Positions 12,001-24,000 of a stretch of 64,000 nt of DNA are shown piece by piece. The position numbers and the translations under genes were made by a program. Source of the stretch: Streptomyces tsukubensis. GTDB lineage: Bacteria > Actinomycetota > Actinomycetes > Streptomycetales > Streptomycetaceae. Positions within the stretch are counted from its first letter, which is position 1. Every line of letters begins with the position of its first letter. The stretch covers positions 2,914,001-2,978,000 of the forward strand of contig NZ_CP045178.1 in NCBI RefSeq assembly GCF_009296025.1, in the 5' to 3' direction. The notes beneath the pieces were generated by a model. That model saw only the letters and a list, made by a program, of their open reading frames with translations, made no database searches and was not told the origin of the DNA.

Positions 12001-15000
12001 CCTTGTCCTGCGTGAACTCGGCCTGGTGCTCAGGACGCAGCCGGCCCGCCAGGCCCGCCGCGCGCAGGTCGTCCTCGGTGAAGACGTGACCCGTCTCGGG
12101 GCCGAACCACTGGTCGGCGATACCGGGGCGCGTCTGCAACTGTTCGGCCAGCGCCACACGCACCTGCCTGGCGCGCTGCGCGGGGGTGCCGTCCGCGTAG
12201 GGGTTCTCCGGGTGCAGGCCGGCCTTGTGCAGCGCGCTCAGCCCCGCCTCAAGCGACAGCGGCAGGCCCTCGCCCTTCGTCGCGTCGGGATCGGCGGTGT
12301 CGTGCGGGTCGCGGACGTCGTAGAGGGTGCCGTCCTGGCCCATGTAGCGGGTGACCGGCTTCCCCTCGCCCGTCGGCTGCGGCAGGCTGCTGAAGGGCTT
12401 GTCCAGCTCTTCGTACCGCTTCAGTCCTTCGAGTTCGAGCCGCGTCAGCTCCCGGGTCGGCCGGGTCGCCGGGAAGACGGAAGGACCGGGCAGCTGTCCC
12501 GCGGCGTCGTACGCGCGCCGCACCTGCCTCGCCCAGCGCAGCTCCGCGGCCAGTCGGTCCCGCTGGTCCAGGTGGCGGTTCCTGTCCGCCTCGGAGAGCC
12601 GCCCGTCGGAGCTGCCGAAGAGGCGGGAGAGACCCCTCGCCCTGCCGACGCCGTCGAGCGCGTTGCCGAGCAGGGCGGTACGGAGGCCGTCCAGCTCCTT
12701 GGCCCGCTCCTCGGTCTCGGCGGGCCGTATGTCGAGCGGGCCGCCGTCGATGAGGTGGTGCGCCGCGGCGTCGGCGGTCCGCGCGTCGTCCTGTCCCTCG
12801 GTGAGGCCCGAGGCTGCCTCGGCGTTCAGCTCGTCCACCCGCTGCTGGATGCCGGTGTGCAGACTGTCCGCGGTCGCCACGGCGGCGGCCAGCGCCTTGT
12901 CCAGGTAGGCGATCTCACCGCGGTGCAGCGTGGCCAGGTCCTCGGCCCCCGCTGCCCGCGCCTCGGCGAGACCCGCCCGCTTGCCGCGCAGCGCCTCGCG
13001 CAGCGCGTCGGCCTTGAGCAGTTCCCGTACGAGGACATGCTGGGGCGGGACGGCGCCCGGCCAGACACCGCCGGGCGAACCGGCCAGCATGACCAGCCGC
13101 TGGATGGTCCTGTCCTGGTAGAGCGGGCTCTCGGGCGCGGTCTCGTACGGGGAAGGGGCGGACGCGGGATGGGTGGGGTCGTCCGCCGGGCCGGGGTCGC
13201 CGAGGGTGTGCTGGTGCGCGGCCAGGGCATCGTCCGCCTCGTCCGGCTCGTAGGCCGCGGGCTTCTCCGCCTCGTCGCGTGTCGCCGGGTCCCGCTGGTA
13301 CCAGTCGAGCTGCCGCTGGGCGGCCGACTTCGCCTTGACGTACTCGGCCGAAAGCCGCTCGTACGCGTCCCGCTCTCGCGCCAGGTCGGCCAAGTGGCCG
13401 GTCAGTCGGGCCAGGGCGGCACGGTAGCGGTCGGTGAAGGTGGGCGGGGGAGTCGTGGACAGCGGCCACTGCTCCTGCCCGAGACCGGCCTTGCCCGCCT
13501 CGTTCACCAGGTCGTACAGGTCTTCGTAGGCACGCTCGACGCGGATGGCGGCGGCGCTGTTCGCCTTCCACGCGTCGCCGGAGCTCTTGACCAGCTTGTC
13601 GACGTGGTCGAAGGCGTCGGTGACCTCCTTGGGAAAGTTCTCGTCGGTGAGGAGGCCGTGTTCGCGCGCGAGGCTCTCGGGGACCCAGGCCAGCAGTTCC
13701 CTGTCGGAGGTGAAGGAGGACGCGAACCGCTTCCACTCAAGGGGGATCCTCGGGCGTCCCCGCACGAACCTGTACACGTTCGCCGCGAGCACGGACGCGG
13801 GCCGCTTCTCGTGCGAGGGGAGTGTCGGGCGCCCGCGGAAGAATCTGTGGGTCGCCCCGGTGGCCCGCTTCAGCAGGCTCTTTGTGACGCCGACCTCGAC
13901 CCGCTGGTCGATCCTCGTCCCGACGAGCACCTTGCGTTCGGCGTCGGGGATCGTCCGGATCTGGTTCCCCGAGGTGAGGGCGTACTGCCCGATGCCGGCC
14001 TCGTCGGCGACGACCATCGGCACCTGGTCGTTGGGCGCGTTGCTGCCCGCCGCCGGGTTGGAGCCGGTGGTGAGCCCCGGGTGGACGGAGCCGGTGAGGG
14101 CGGTGCCGAGACCTGAACTGCTGTACTGGTGCTGGGTGCTGTCGAGCACTCGCTGGTCACGGAGGAAGGCGACCCCGTCCGTGACCGTGTGGATACGTGG
14201 TGTGCCGTTGTTCTCGGGACGCCAGTACACGGTGAGGCCGGGGGCGCTCGCGGACCCGATGGCGGAACCGTCGTGCAGCGGCGGCGCCTTGTAGCCGGTG
14301 GGACCGAACACGTCATGGCCCTGGCGGCGCAGCATACGGCTGTTGAGCAGCCGCTCAAGCACCTGCCTCGGCATGGTGCCCGGCCGGGTCAGTGTGGTGT
14401 GGTCCCGTCCCCTGCCGGGGGTGAGCTTGTCCACCGCGTCGCGCCACACGCTCGTACCGGAGGAGGAGGGCGGGACGGACTCCCCCGCTCCCCTGCCGGA
14501 GGGGCCGGACGGGGTGGACGGGCCGGACGTGGACGCACCCGTCCCGTCGACCGCGGACACACCGGACGTGGACGCACCCGTCCCGTCGACCGCGGACACA
14601 CCGGACGCGGACGCACCCGCCCCGTCCGCCGCGGACACGCCGGACCCGGACGCGGGCGTACCGGTCTCCTCGGTCGCTGCCACCCATCCGGCGGCGCGGT
14701 CGAGTACGGCGATCGCGTGCTGGATGAGGCGTGGGGCGTTCGGCGCGTTCAGCAGCTGGACCTTGGGGTCCCTGAGCATCTCGCCCAGGGCCTGCTGGGA
14801 GCCCGCCTCCCACTCCCCGAGCGGCGACGCCTCGGTGACGACGACGGGTTCGGGTGCTGAAGGCGCCGGCGCCCGCTGCCCGGTCCCCGGCCGCCCCGCG
14901 CCGCCCGGCTCGGTCTCCGTACTCGGGTCCCGCGGGTCCGCCGGTACGAGCAGCGGCTCGGGCCACTGCTCCAGCACCGTGCCGACCGGCCCGCGGGCCG

Positions 15001-18000
15001 TGATGGCCTGCCCTTCGTCGGTGGTGTAGGTCAGCTCCAGTTCGACCGGGACCTCGAAGGTGCTGTGACCGTTCTTGATGGTGACGACGGCCAGCTCGGA
15101 GACGGCCCGCTCGGTCGCGGTGCTCTTGGTGGTCGGCAGGTCGGCGGCGGCCCCCGCGCTGAGGATGATGTTCTGCCCGTGGGCCTGGCCCTCGGAGTCG
15201 TTGGGCTCACTGCCGGTGATGCCCAGGAAGTTGAAGGCGAAGCGCTTGAGGTCCCTGAAGGCGAGGGACTTCGACGCCTTCACCGTGAGGCTGTCCTCGG
15301 TCTCCACCGCGTTCTGGTACTGCGGCTGCCGCCGGTCGACGGGCTCGCCGCGCACCAGACGCACGGTGACACTGCCGGTGAGCGGCCCCCAGCGGCCGTC
15401 GAGCAGACCCCACCGGCCGGGGCCCGAGGTGTAGGTCCTGTTGTGGAAGTGCCGTGCGGTGAACCCCTCCTCAGCGGCGAACTGGTCGTAGAGACCGCTG
15501 ACCGCCTCCGGGGTGTTCAGGAGGGTGGTCAGCTCCTCACGGAGCCCGCCCAGGTCCCCGATGGTCAGTTCGGGCAGCGTGAGACCCCGCCCGTCTTCCC
15601 TGAGCAGCCGGGCGAAGTCCTCGACGACGGTCTTGGCGTCGAGCGGCCCGCGCACCGCCACCAGCGTCGGATCGTCGATGAGCGGGCGCATGGGCGCGGG
15701 CGGCGCGGGCTTGTCCAGGCCGTTGTCGACCAGCCCGAGCCGTACCGCCTCCTGCCAGTCGAACAGCTCCGCCAGCTTCTGGTTCACCTCGATCGCGGAG
15801 ACCGCCCTGCGCAGCGAGGCGAGGGGGTTGCGCGACTCCATGAACGCTTCCGCGACATAGACGGTGCTGTCGTGCTCGGTGCGCACCTTCCGCTCGGACC
15901 GCGTCTCAGTGACCGACCGCTGTGCGCCCAGCGAGACCGAGTCGCCCTTGCCCTCACTGTGGTTGTAGAAGGTGAACGCGGGCCCGCCGAGGATCAGCCC
16001 CGACACCGCGTCGGGCTCCGCGCCGCGCACACCTCCCGCACCGGTCAGGCGGGCCGACAGGTCCGTGGTCGTCGACGCGGACGTGCCGCTTCCCGCGCTG
16101 ACCGCGCCGGTGAACGCACGCTCGGTGTCTAGCCCTTGATTCACGACGTCCACTGCCCGGTGCCCTCGGGAGAAGGCGTGCAGCCGTATCTCGCCGATGT
16201 GCCGGAACAGCCGTCCCTGGACGTGGATGCGGCTGATGTCCCAGCCGTTGTGGAGCATTGAGGAGAGCAGGGTGACGAGCTTGCCGTTGTTCACGAGCAC
16301 GTCCATGCTCCGGCGCTCGCTGCTGGTCTCCACGCTCAGCGCCAGCCGCGTCTCCTTGGGCGCGATCTTCCCCACGGCGTCCGCGAGGAGCGCGGCCACC
16401 TGCCGCTCGTGGCCGCGGCGCAGATGGGTGCGGTGGGCCCGCTGCCACTCGGTGATCCCGCGTTCCGCGGTGTTCTCGATCAGCGCGAGCGCCTCGGTCT
16501 CCGACAGCCACTGCGACTCGGCGGGCGGCACCACGGGCTGGGGCATGGCGGGGCCACGCCGCACGTCCTGCACATTGCCCGGCATGAGGGAGTCGGGGTG
16601 GAAGACACGTGCACGGGTCTGCATGACCAGCGCGCCGTCGTTCTCGCGCGGGCCGACCATCATCGCCCCGCTGCGCCAGAACCTGCCGCCGAGCGGCACC
16701 TGACGGCCCTCACGGCGGAAGGTCGAGCCGGTGAGCGTCCGCAGCGCCGACCTCGGCTCCTCCGACCAGTACGCCTTCACGTGGACGGTCACGCCCATGT
16801 CGAAGACGTGCAGCCTCGCTCCGGAGGCCACCAGGTGGTCGCTGCCCGCGGTCCAGCCGTCCTCCCCCTTGCGGCCGTCGTTCTGCGCACGGGTGACCGC
16901 GATGCCCGGCGTGATCCGGTTCTTGAACTCGCCCAGCTTCGGCCCTCCGTCGGCGCCCAGACTGACCGAGAAGCCCTGCGTCACCTCGGAGGCGTGCGCG
17001 ATGCCCACGCCGCCCGTCGAGGAACCGCGGGTGTTCTGCGCTCCGATCACGCCCTGCCACTGCGGATCGGTCCAGCTGTTCGCCCTGATCACCAGGGTGA
17101 GCTTGCGACGCCGGCTCCGCGTGGTGTGGGACAGGGTCACCTTGTAGTTCTGCCCGTCGAACAGGATGTCCGTCTGGGGGTCGAACATCATCGGCGAGAG
17201 CCAGGAGGTGACCGCCCTGCGGTTGCGCGCCGCGCTGTTCGCCCTGCGGTAGGGCGCGGCGAAGCGGATGGTGGCCTTCCGCGGCGCGGGCACGGGCCTG
17301 CCGTGCAGCTTGGCCCAGGCGGCGCTGACGGTGTTGGCCAACGCCGTGCGGGTCTCGCGCCACAGCGGCGAGAAGGCCTGGAGTGTCCGGTTCACGGCCA
17401 GCCGCGTCCTGGACGGCGTGACCTCGACGAACGACCGCAGCTCCGGGTTGTCGCTCAGCTCGCGCAGCACACCGGCGACCAGCTGGACGGCGAGGGGCTG
17501 CTCGTCGAGAAGCCTCGGAGCGGGCTGCCCGGAGAGCACGCTCCGCGTCTGTCCCGAGGAGAGGCTTTCCTGCCCGCCCGACGCGATACTCGCGGGGCGG
17601 CTCGGAGACGACCTGGGCGTCAGGGACCCCGGAACGGTGGAGGTCAGGAAACCCGCGGACGGCGGAGCCAGGAGACCGGGAGAGGGCGCGGTCTCGCTGC
17701 CTCGGCTGTATCCGCGTCCACGGACGGCGAGCTTCGTCAGCTGCCTCGACGAGGGCCGTGAACCGGACAAGGACCGCGAAGGGGACAGCGAACGGGACGG
17801 CGTGGCGGCGGGGGACGGCGTGGCGGAACGCGCCGGGGACGGCGTGGCGGAGGGTCCGGCGGACCGCGCGGGGGACGGCGTGGCGGAGGGTCCGGCGGAC
17901 CGCGCGGGGGAGGGTGTGGCGGACGGCGTAGGCGCGCTGGGCGTCGCCGCCCCCGCCTGCCCCTGGACCGCGCGCGGGCCCGGACCGTTCCGCTTGATCA

Positions 18001-21000
18001 GCTTGCGCCGCTCCGCCTTGGCCCGTGTCCACGGAGAGCCACCGGACCGCCCTGAACGCGTCGACGGCGGCGAGGAGTCGAAGGGCGCCCGCGTGCCCGC
18101 GCCCTGCGGGCGTGGCTTGGTGAGCTTGCGCCGCTGCCGCTTCTCGGGAAGCGACGGCGGGCCACTGATCTGCTTGGCCGAGAGGAACTCGCCGTACTGG
18201 TAGGCGAAGGCCGCGAACGGCTCGCGTTCCAGCTCGACGGGCAGCTTCGGCGGGCGGCCCCCGTACGTCTTCTGCGGCTGCCGGTCGGCGTCCCAGCCGG
18301 CCCACTCCCGCGCGTCGGCGAGGGGGACGCGCAGCAGGAGGTTGGCCTGGAACTCACGCGTGAGGCGCTCGGGACCGGCGTCACGGAGGTGCGGCGGCGG
18401 TTCGAACCCGGCGATCTCGTGCGGCGGGTGGTAAGTGACCTCCAGCCAGGCCGGCGCCACGTACTGCCCGTGCGTGCCCTTGTCCTCCCGCGAGACCTTG
18501 ACCGTGCCCGAGTACGAGGTCGTGCTCTTGTCGACGCGCTTCGTACTGGCGGTCAGGCCGGCACCGGCCTGTGCGCGGAATCCCGGGAAGTTGGCGACCG
18601 GCCCACCGTAAACACCCGCGGCGAGGCTCTTCTCCGCGGACTGCTCCAGGTCGACGCCGGTGATCACCTCCCCCTCGGTCCGTACGTTGCCCTCATAAAC
18701 AGGGCGCCGCAGCGTCCACGGCCGGTCACGGTGGTAGCCGACCTGGAAGGTGAAGTAGCCCACGTGTCGGTCGCCCGCGAGGAGGGGCGGGGTGTCGTGC
18801 AGACCGTGGGTCGCGCTCAGCGCGAACGAGCGCAGCGTCGACGGCTGGAAGAGCTGGAGGACTTCGTCGGCGGCGGTGTCGTCGAGACGCACACCGGCGT
18901 ACTGGTGCATCATCTTCAGCGCCCAGTGGACGACGCCTGCCGTGGCGAACTGGTCGGGGTGCACCTGGCCGGGCGCCACCTTGTCGGGCAGCCGGAACTC
19001 GCTGGGCATGCCCAGCGGCCCTTCCGGCACCTTCTCCGTCATGCCGTCGGGCACCCGCCAGACGAAGCCCGCCCGCACGACCAGCCTGACCGACTGTGCG
19101 GACACCTCACCGAAGCCGTGGACCGGCCCCGCGGGCACCAGGTCGCCCTCGTCGTCCAGCCTGTACGACTCGACGTCGTAGAGGAGGTCGTTGACGTAGG
19201 TATGGGTGCCACCCAGCGACCGGCCCTGGCGGGTCTCCTGGGAGGCGGTGCTCTCCCCCGTCTTGAGCCCGAGCTGGTTGTAGGCGCCGAGGATTTCGAC
19301 CCGGACCATGCCGGTCAGGTCGGCGCCGGCGAACTGGCTGACGCCGACGGAGGGCTTGCGCGTGGAGCTCAGCTGAGTGGCCCGGCCGCTCTTGGAGTTG
19401 ACGCGCTGCCGCTCGACGAGCTTGACCGTGACGGAGTTCTCGTAGACCGCGTAGTCGCCGAAGTTGCGTGCCCTGATCTTCGCGACGCGCGGCACACCGT
19501 CCTCGCCGATGTACTGGAGCGGGACGCCGTCGCCCACCAGGCCGGGCTCCTCGACGGTCTCCGGGTGCTCGGAGCGCGCCGGTAGGGCGGCGATGAACGC
19601 GTCAGGGCGCTTGTGCAGGTCGGACAGGAGCTTCGCCCGGAACCTCGGCCTGTCGTCGGGGCGTACGTGGAGCGCCGCGGTGATCATCTCCGCGACGTTC
19701 TCGACATCCCTGAACTGGGCCTGGGTGCCGCCGAGGGAGACGGCGTGCCGCTCCAGACCGCTGCCGTCGGGGAACTCCTGCTTGTCGCCCTCGGTGATGA
19801 CCGGGTCGCGCGGGTCGCGACTGCCCCTGATCCGGTACGTCTGGACGACGCTGTCGGCCTCCAGGTCGGAGACGGACATCGTCACAGCGCTGTCGCCCGG
19901 GTCCTCGGACGGGTCGCCGTTCTCGTCGCGCCCCGCGTGCAGCACCTCACGGTGGAGGTCGCGCAGGTAGTCGAGCGCTTCGGTGCCCACCCGCTCCTGA
20001 AGCGGCACGCGACCGCCGACCGTGGATCCCGGGGCGCGCAGTTGGCGGACGGCGAGGGAGGTCGCCCAGGCGAGCTGCTCGTGCGGGGTGAGGGCGCGGG
20101 GCGTCGTGGTGGGGACGGGCGCCTGTTCCTGTGCGGCACCGGTCTCCCCGGTCTCCGCGGTCTTCGCGGTCTCCCCGGTCTTCGCGGGGGCGGAACCAGT
20201 GGCGGCGGGGGCGGAACCAGTGGCGGCGGCCGTGGCGGCGGGGGCGGCGGCCTCCGCGGGGATGACGGGATAGCCGTCCGCCGGTGTGCCCGGCAGTTCG
20301 GGCAGCGGGCGCTTCTGGGCGCGGCGCAGCCGGGTCCGCTCGTTCTCCAGGGCCTGTACGGCGGCCCGTACCTCGGACAGCCGGATCTCCTGCGGCCACT
20401 CCCCTTCGGGCGTGACGCGGAGTACCGCGTCGTCCTCGATGGGCAGGCCCGCACCGGGCTCCTGGCCCCGGACGGGCTGATCGACGTGCCCTTCCTCGCC
20501 GGGCAGCGGGGCGAACCGCACCTGCCTGCGGACTCCCGTGCCCCGGCCACCGGAGCTGACCGGCGTCTGCGCGCCCGAGCCGCCCGCGGACCTGGCACCG
20601 GTGAGGCCCGCCGGGTCCTTCCAGGCCGCGCCGGCCTTCTGCTTGCCCTCTGGCGGCTTCTTCTGGAGCTTGGCCCTCTGCTTGGGCCCCTTGGGCCGCT
20701 GCTTGGACCCGCCGGGCGCGGTCTGCGCGGCGGGCGCCTGCCCCTGTTCCGGAGCCGGCGCGGTCCCGGCCGCGCTGCCCGCCGCCTCGCCCGCGCCGCC
20801 GCTGCCGGCCGGGAGGGCGGGCGCGGTCTGCGTGTTGACGGAGCCGGACGGCAGCTCGTGCCGTTCCCGCAGCTCGAAGGTGTTGCTGTCGGTCCCCTCG
20901 ATGGTCTCCCTGAGCGGCGAGGGCGCGTCCAGCGTCGGGTCGATCCGAGGGGCGCTGAGGCCCAACAGGTCGCGCCAGGAACGGCTGCCGCCGAAGGTCA

Positions 21001-24000
21001 GGCCCTCGGACGGGCCGAGGTCCGCGAAGCGGTTCGGTCCGCCCAGGTAGGGAACGGGATCGATGGGCCGCAGGTAGGGGTCGAGCTCGATCGACAGGAA
21101 GCTGGAGCCCTCGTACAACGGCCTGTCGCTCACCCGGCCGTACGCGCCGTCGACCCAGTAGACGCGCCCGTTGAAGTTCAGCCCGTTGACGGAGTGGATG
21201 TTGCCGTTGGGGCGCTGGAAGTCGACGATCGCGGCTGATCCGTGGCCGCCGCGGAGCAGCCGCCTCTCGACGGAGGCCCAGGCTTCGGCGGACCGCTCCC
21301 TGTCACTCAGCATGTCCTGGATGTGATGCATGCGCCAACTGGTGTCCAGCCAGTCCGCCGTGGTCTGCCTGTTGTTCTGCTCCAGCAGGAAGTGGGGCCT
21401 GGCCGACTGGGTCGGCGCCGCCACGATCGGACGCCCGTGCCAGCTCACCAGGACACTCCGGCTCGCGTCCTCGCAGTTGTTCTGCCGCGTGGGCTGCGAG
21501 GAGGCTCCCGGGTTGATGAACCGCAGCCACTCCGCGGCACCGGCACTGGTGCCGTGGCGGTTGGTCGGGATGGCACGGTTCATCCGCCGGACCAGCCCGG
21601 CCCTGTCGAACGAACCACCCCGGGGGTCGGGGAACCGCGTGAAACGGCCCCCGCCGTCCCGCGGGAACACCGCCTCCAACTGCCGCTGCTCATGCGGCTG
21701 GGCCCGGTCGAGACCGCTCGTCGCCCGCCCGTAGGGGCGGACGTCCTCCAGCGTGTACAGCGGGGAGCGGCGTACGGGGGAGACGGGGGCGGCGAAGTCG
21801 GTTACCTCGGTGATCAGTTCACCCACCCGGGAGCGCTCGGCCGTGAGCCATCCCGCCAAAGGCTCGCCGGGCGGGTTGGCATAGGTGATGAGGGAGAACG
21901 GTTCCCCCTCGGCCATCCGGTGCAAGCGGACGGGACCGTCGTAGGTGTGCGTCCTGGAGCCGGTGAGCTCGGAGTGTTCCTGTCCGACCTTCCCGCCGAT
22001 ACCGGGCCCCAAGAAGACGACCGGCTCGTCGAGACTCGATGCGGCGAGAACCGGGTCGACGGCCAGCAGTTCCCGCAACTCGTCGTGCGGCACAAAGACC
22101 CCGCCGGGCCTGCCCGGCAGCCGCAGGATGACCCCGTCGGCCCCTGCGGGTTCTCCCTCCGCCACCAGTACGTACGGCTCGGCGTCAAGCGGCCAGGGCG
22201 GCTGCCGCACTGCCCCCTGCTGGCCGTGGGGGACGTCGTAGACCCTGTCGAGGCGGACCGGGCCGTCCACCGGCACGCTCCCGTAGTTCCTCCCGAGCTT
22301 GTACCCCTCCTTGGCGGTCAGCGTGACCGACGGGTCGAACGCGCCCAGGGTCTCCAGGTGGAAGGCGCCCAGCACGGCGGGATCGGTGACGTCCCGGCGG
22401 GCCGCGATCGCGCGCACGGTCAGCTGGATCAGGTCAGCGTGCCAGGGCCATTCCCCGCTGTCGCCCCCCGGCCCCGGTACGGGGGGATGCAGCACCTTGT
22501 GAGCCAGGCCCTGCTTGTCCGCGTGGGCTTCGAGGTACAGGTTGGCGCTGACGGCCGCCCACAGAGCGCGGCCGATCGCCCGCCTCCCCACCGGGGAACC
22601 GGCGGGCAGCCGAAGCATGTCCCGTACCCGGTCCTTGACGATCTCGCCCTGCGGGGCCAGCACCCTCATTGAACGCCGGAAGGCGAAGCCCTTGGCCAAC
22701 GCGGAGATGTCCGCGTCAGGATTGCCCGTGAGCAGAGCAGTCGCGTCGGACAGCACCACCATGTAGTGCTGCGGCTGCGGGACCTTGTGCGTCGAGTCGT
22801 ATCCGCTGTACTTGCGGGCGAGGGCGGTCCACATGTCCATCTGGAAAACAGTGGAATCGCCCAGCAGCGGATCGTATTGACGCAGCGCCTCCAGTGCGCC
22901 CATCCCCTCCGCCGCCGATTTCCACTCCGGCCTGTCCTCGATGTCCGTGCCGAACACCAGGCGCAGCGCCCTGAGCAGCCGCACCGCGGTCTCGCGGGCC
23001 TGGTCGGTGATCGGCCCGCCCAGGTCAAGGCTGAACGCCTTCACCAGCCTGTCCAGTCGCGCACCGCCCGGCTCGGGGCGGAACTCCCGGTATTCCGGGA
23101 CCCTGTCGCGCGAGACGCTCAGTACGTGGTCGAAAGAGCCGTCAGCGTTATGGAGGTGGAAGCTCGCGGGCACGTTGGGGGCGAAGACCGTGAGGCCGCT
23201 GTGGTTGGCGACGTGCTGCGCGACAGATACCTGTGCCAGCGGGTCCACGACCTCCGGCACCCGCTGACCGTGGTCGACAGTGCGTTTCGGATCGCCCGCC
23301 TCCGCCGTGGTGCACGACGCCAGCAGAAGACCGTAGTCAGGGGGGAGTTCCCCCCGAGCCATCTTCTCCTTTACGGCGGCTATCTCTTGGTGCCCGCCGA
23401 TGAAACGGCCGGCCTCCTCACTGGTCAGTCGCTCGACGCCGCCGTCGCGGAGCGGGACATCCACACCGCCGGCGGTGCCATGCATGAGCCACGTGAAGAC
23501 CGCGGGCATCGGCCGGGTCGGTACGCGGCCGACCAGCTCCGCCCTGTCGCCCGCCGACATGACCCAGAACTGGGTGTGTGTGTTCTTGCCGCTGTGGTTG
23601 GCCGGATCAGTGCGGCCACGTCGGTCATCGTCCCGCTCCATCACCAGTAGGCCGGAACGATGGTGGTCCTCGTCCCCGATGGGTATGGCCGGTACGTCGC
23701 TGTCCTGGAACAGCCGGCCGTCCATGGACCGGTGCGTACGGTCGCCGACCGGGGCGCGCAGTGGTTCGAAGGGCAGGAAATTCCCGTACGGGAGACGGTC
23801 TGCCCGATCCATCAGAGTGGGGAGAGGCGCACCGGACGACGAGGGGTGCAAGGTGATGGCGTGCGTCGGCGCCCACACGGTGCGGCCCAGCTTCTCGGCC
23901 AGTTCATGGACGATGAAGCTGCTGCCGATCTCCGGTATCAGCAGTACGACGTCCACGTCGGGGGGCAGCGACGCGAGCTTTTCGTCACTGAGCAGGGTAT

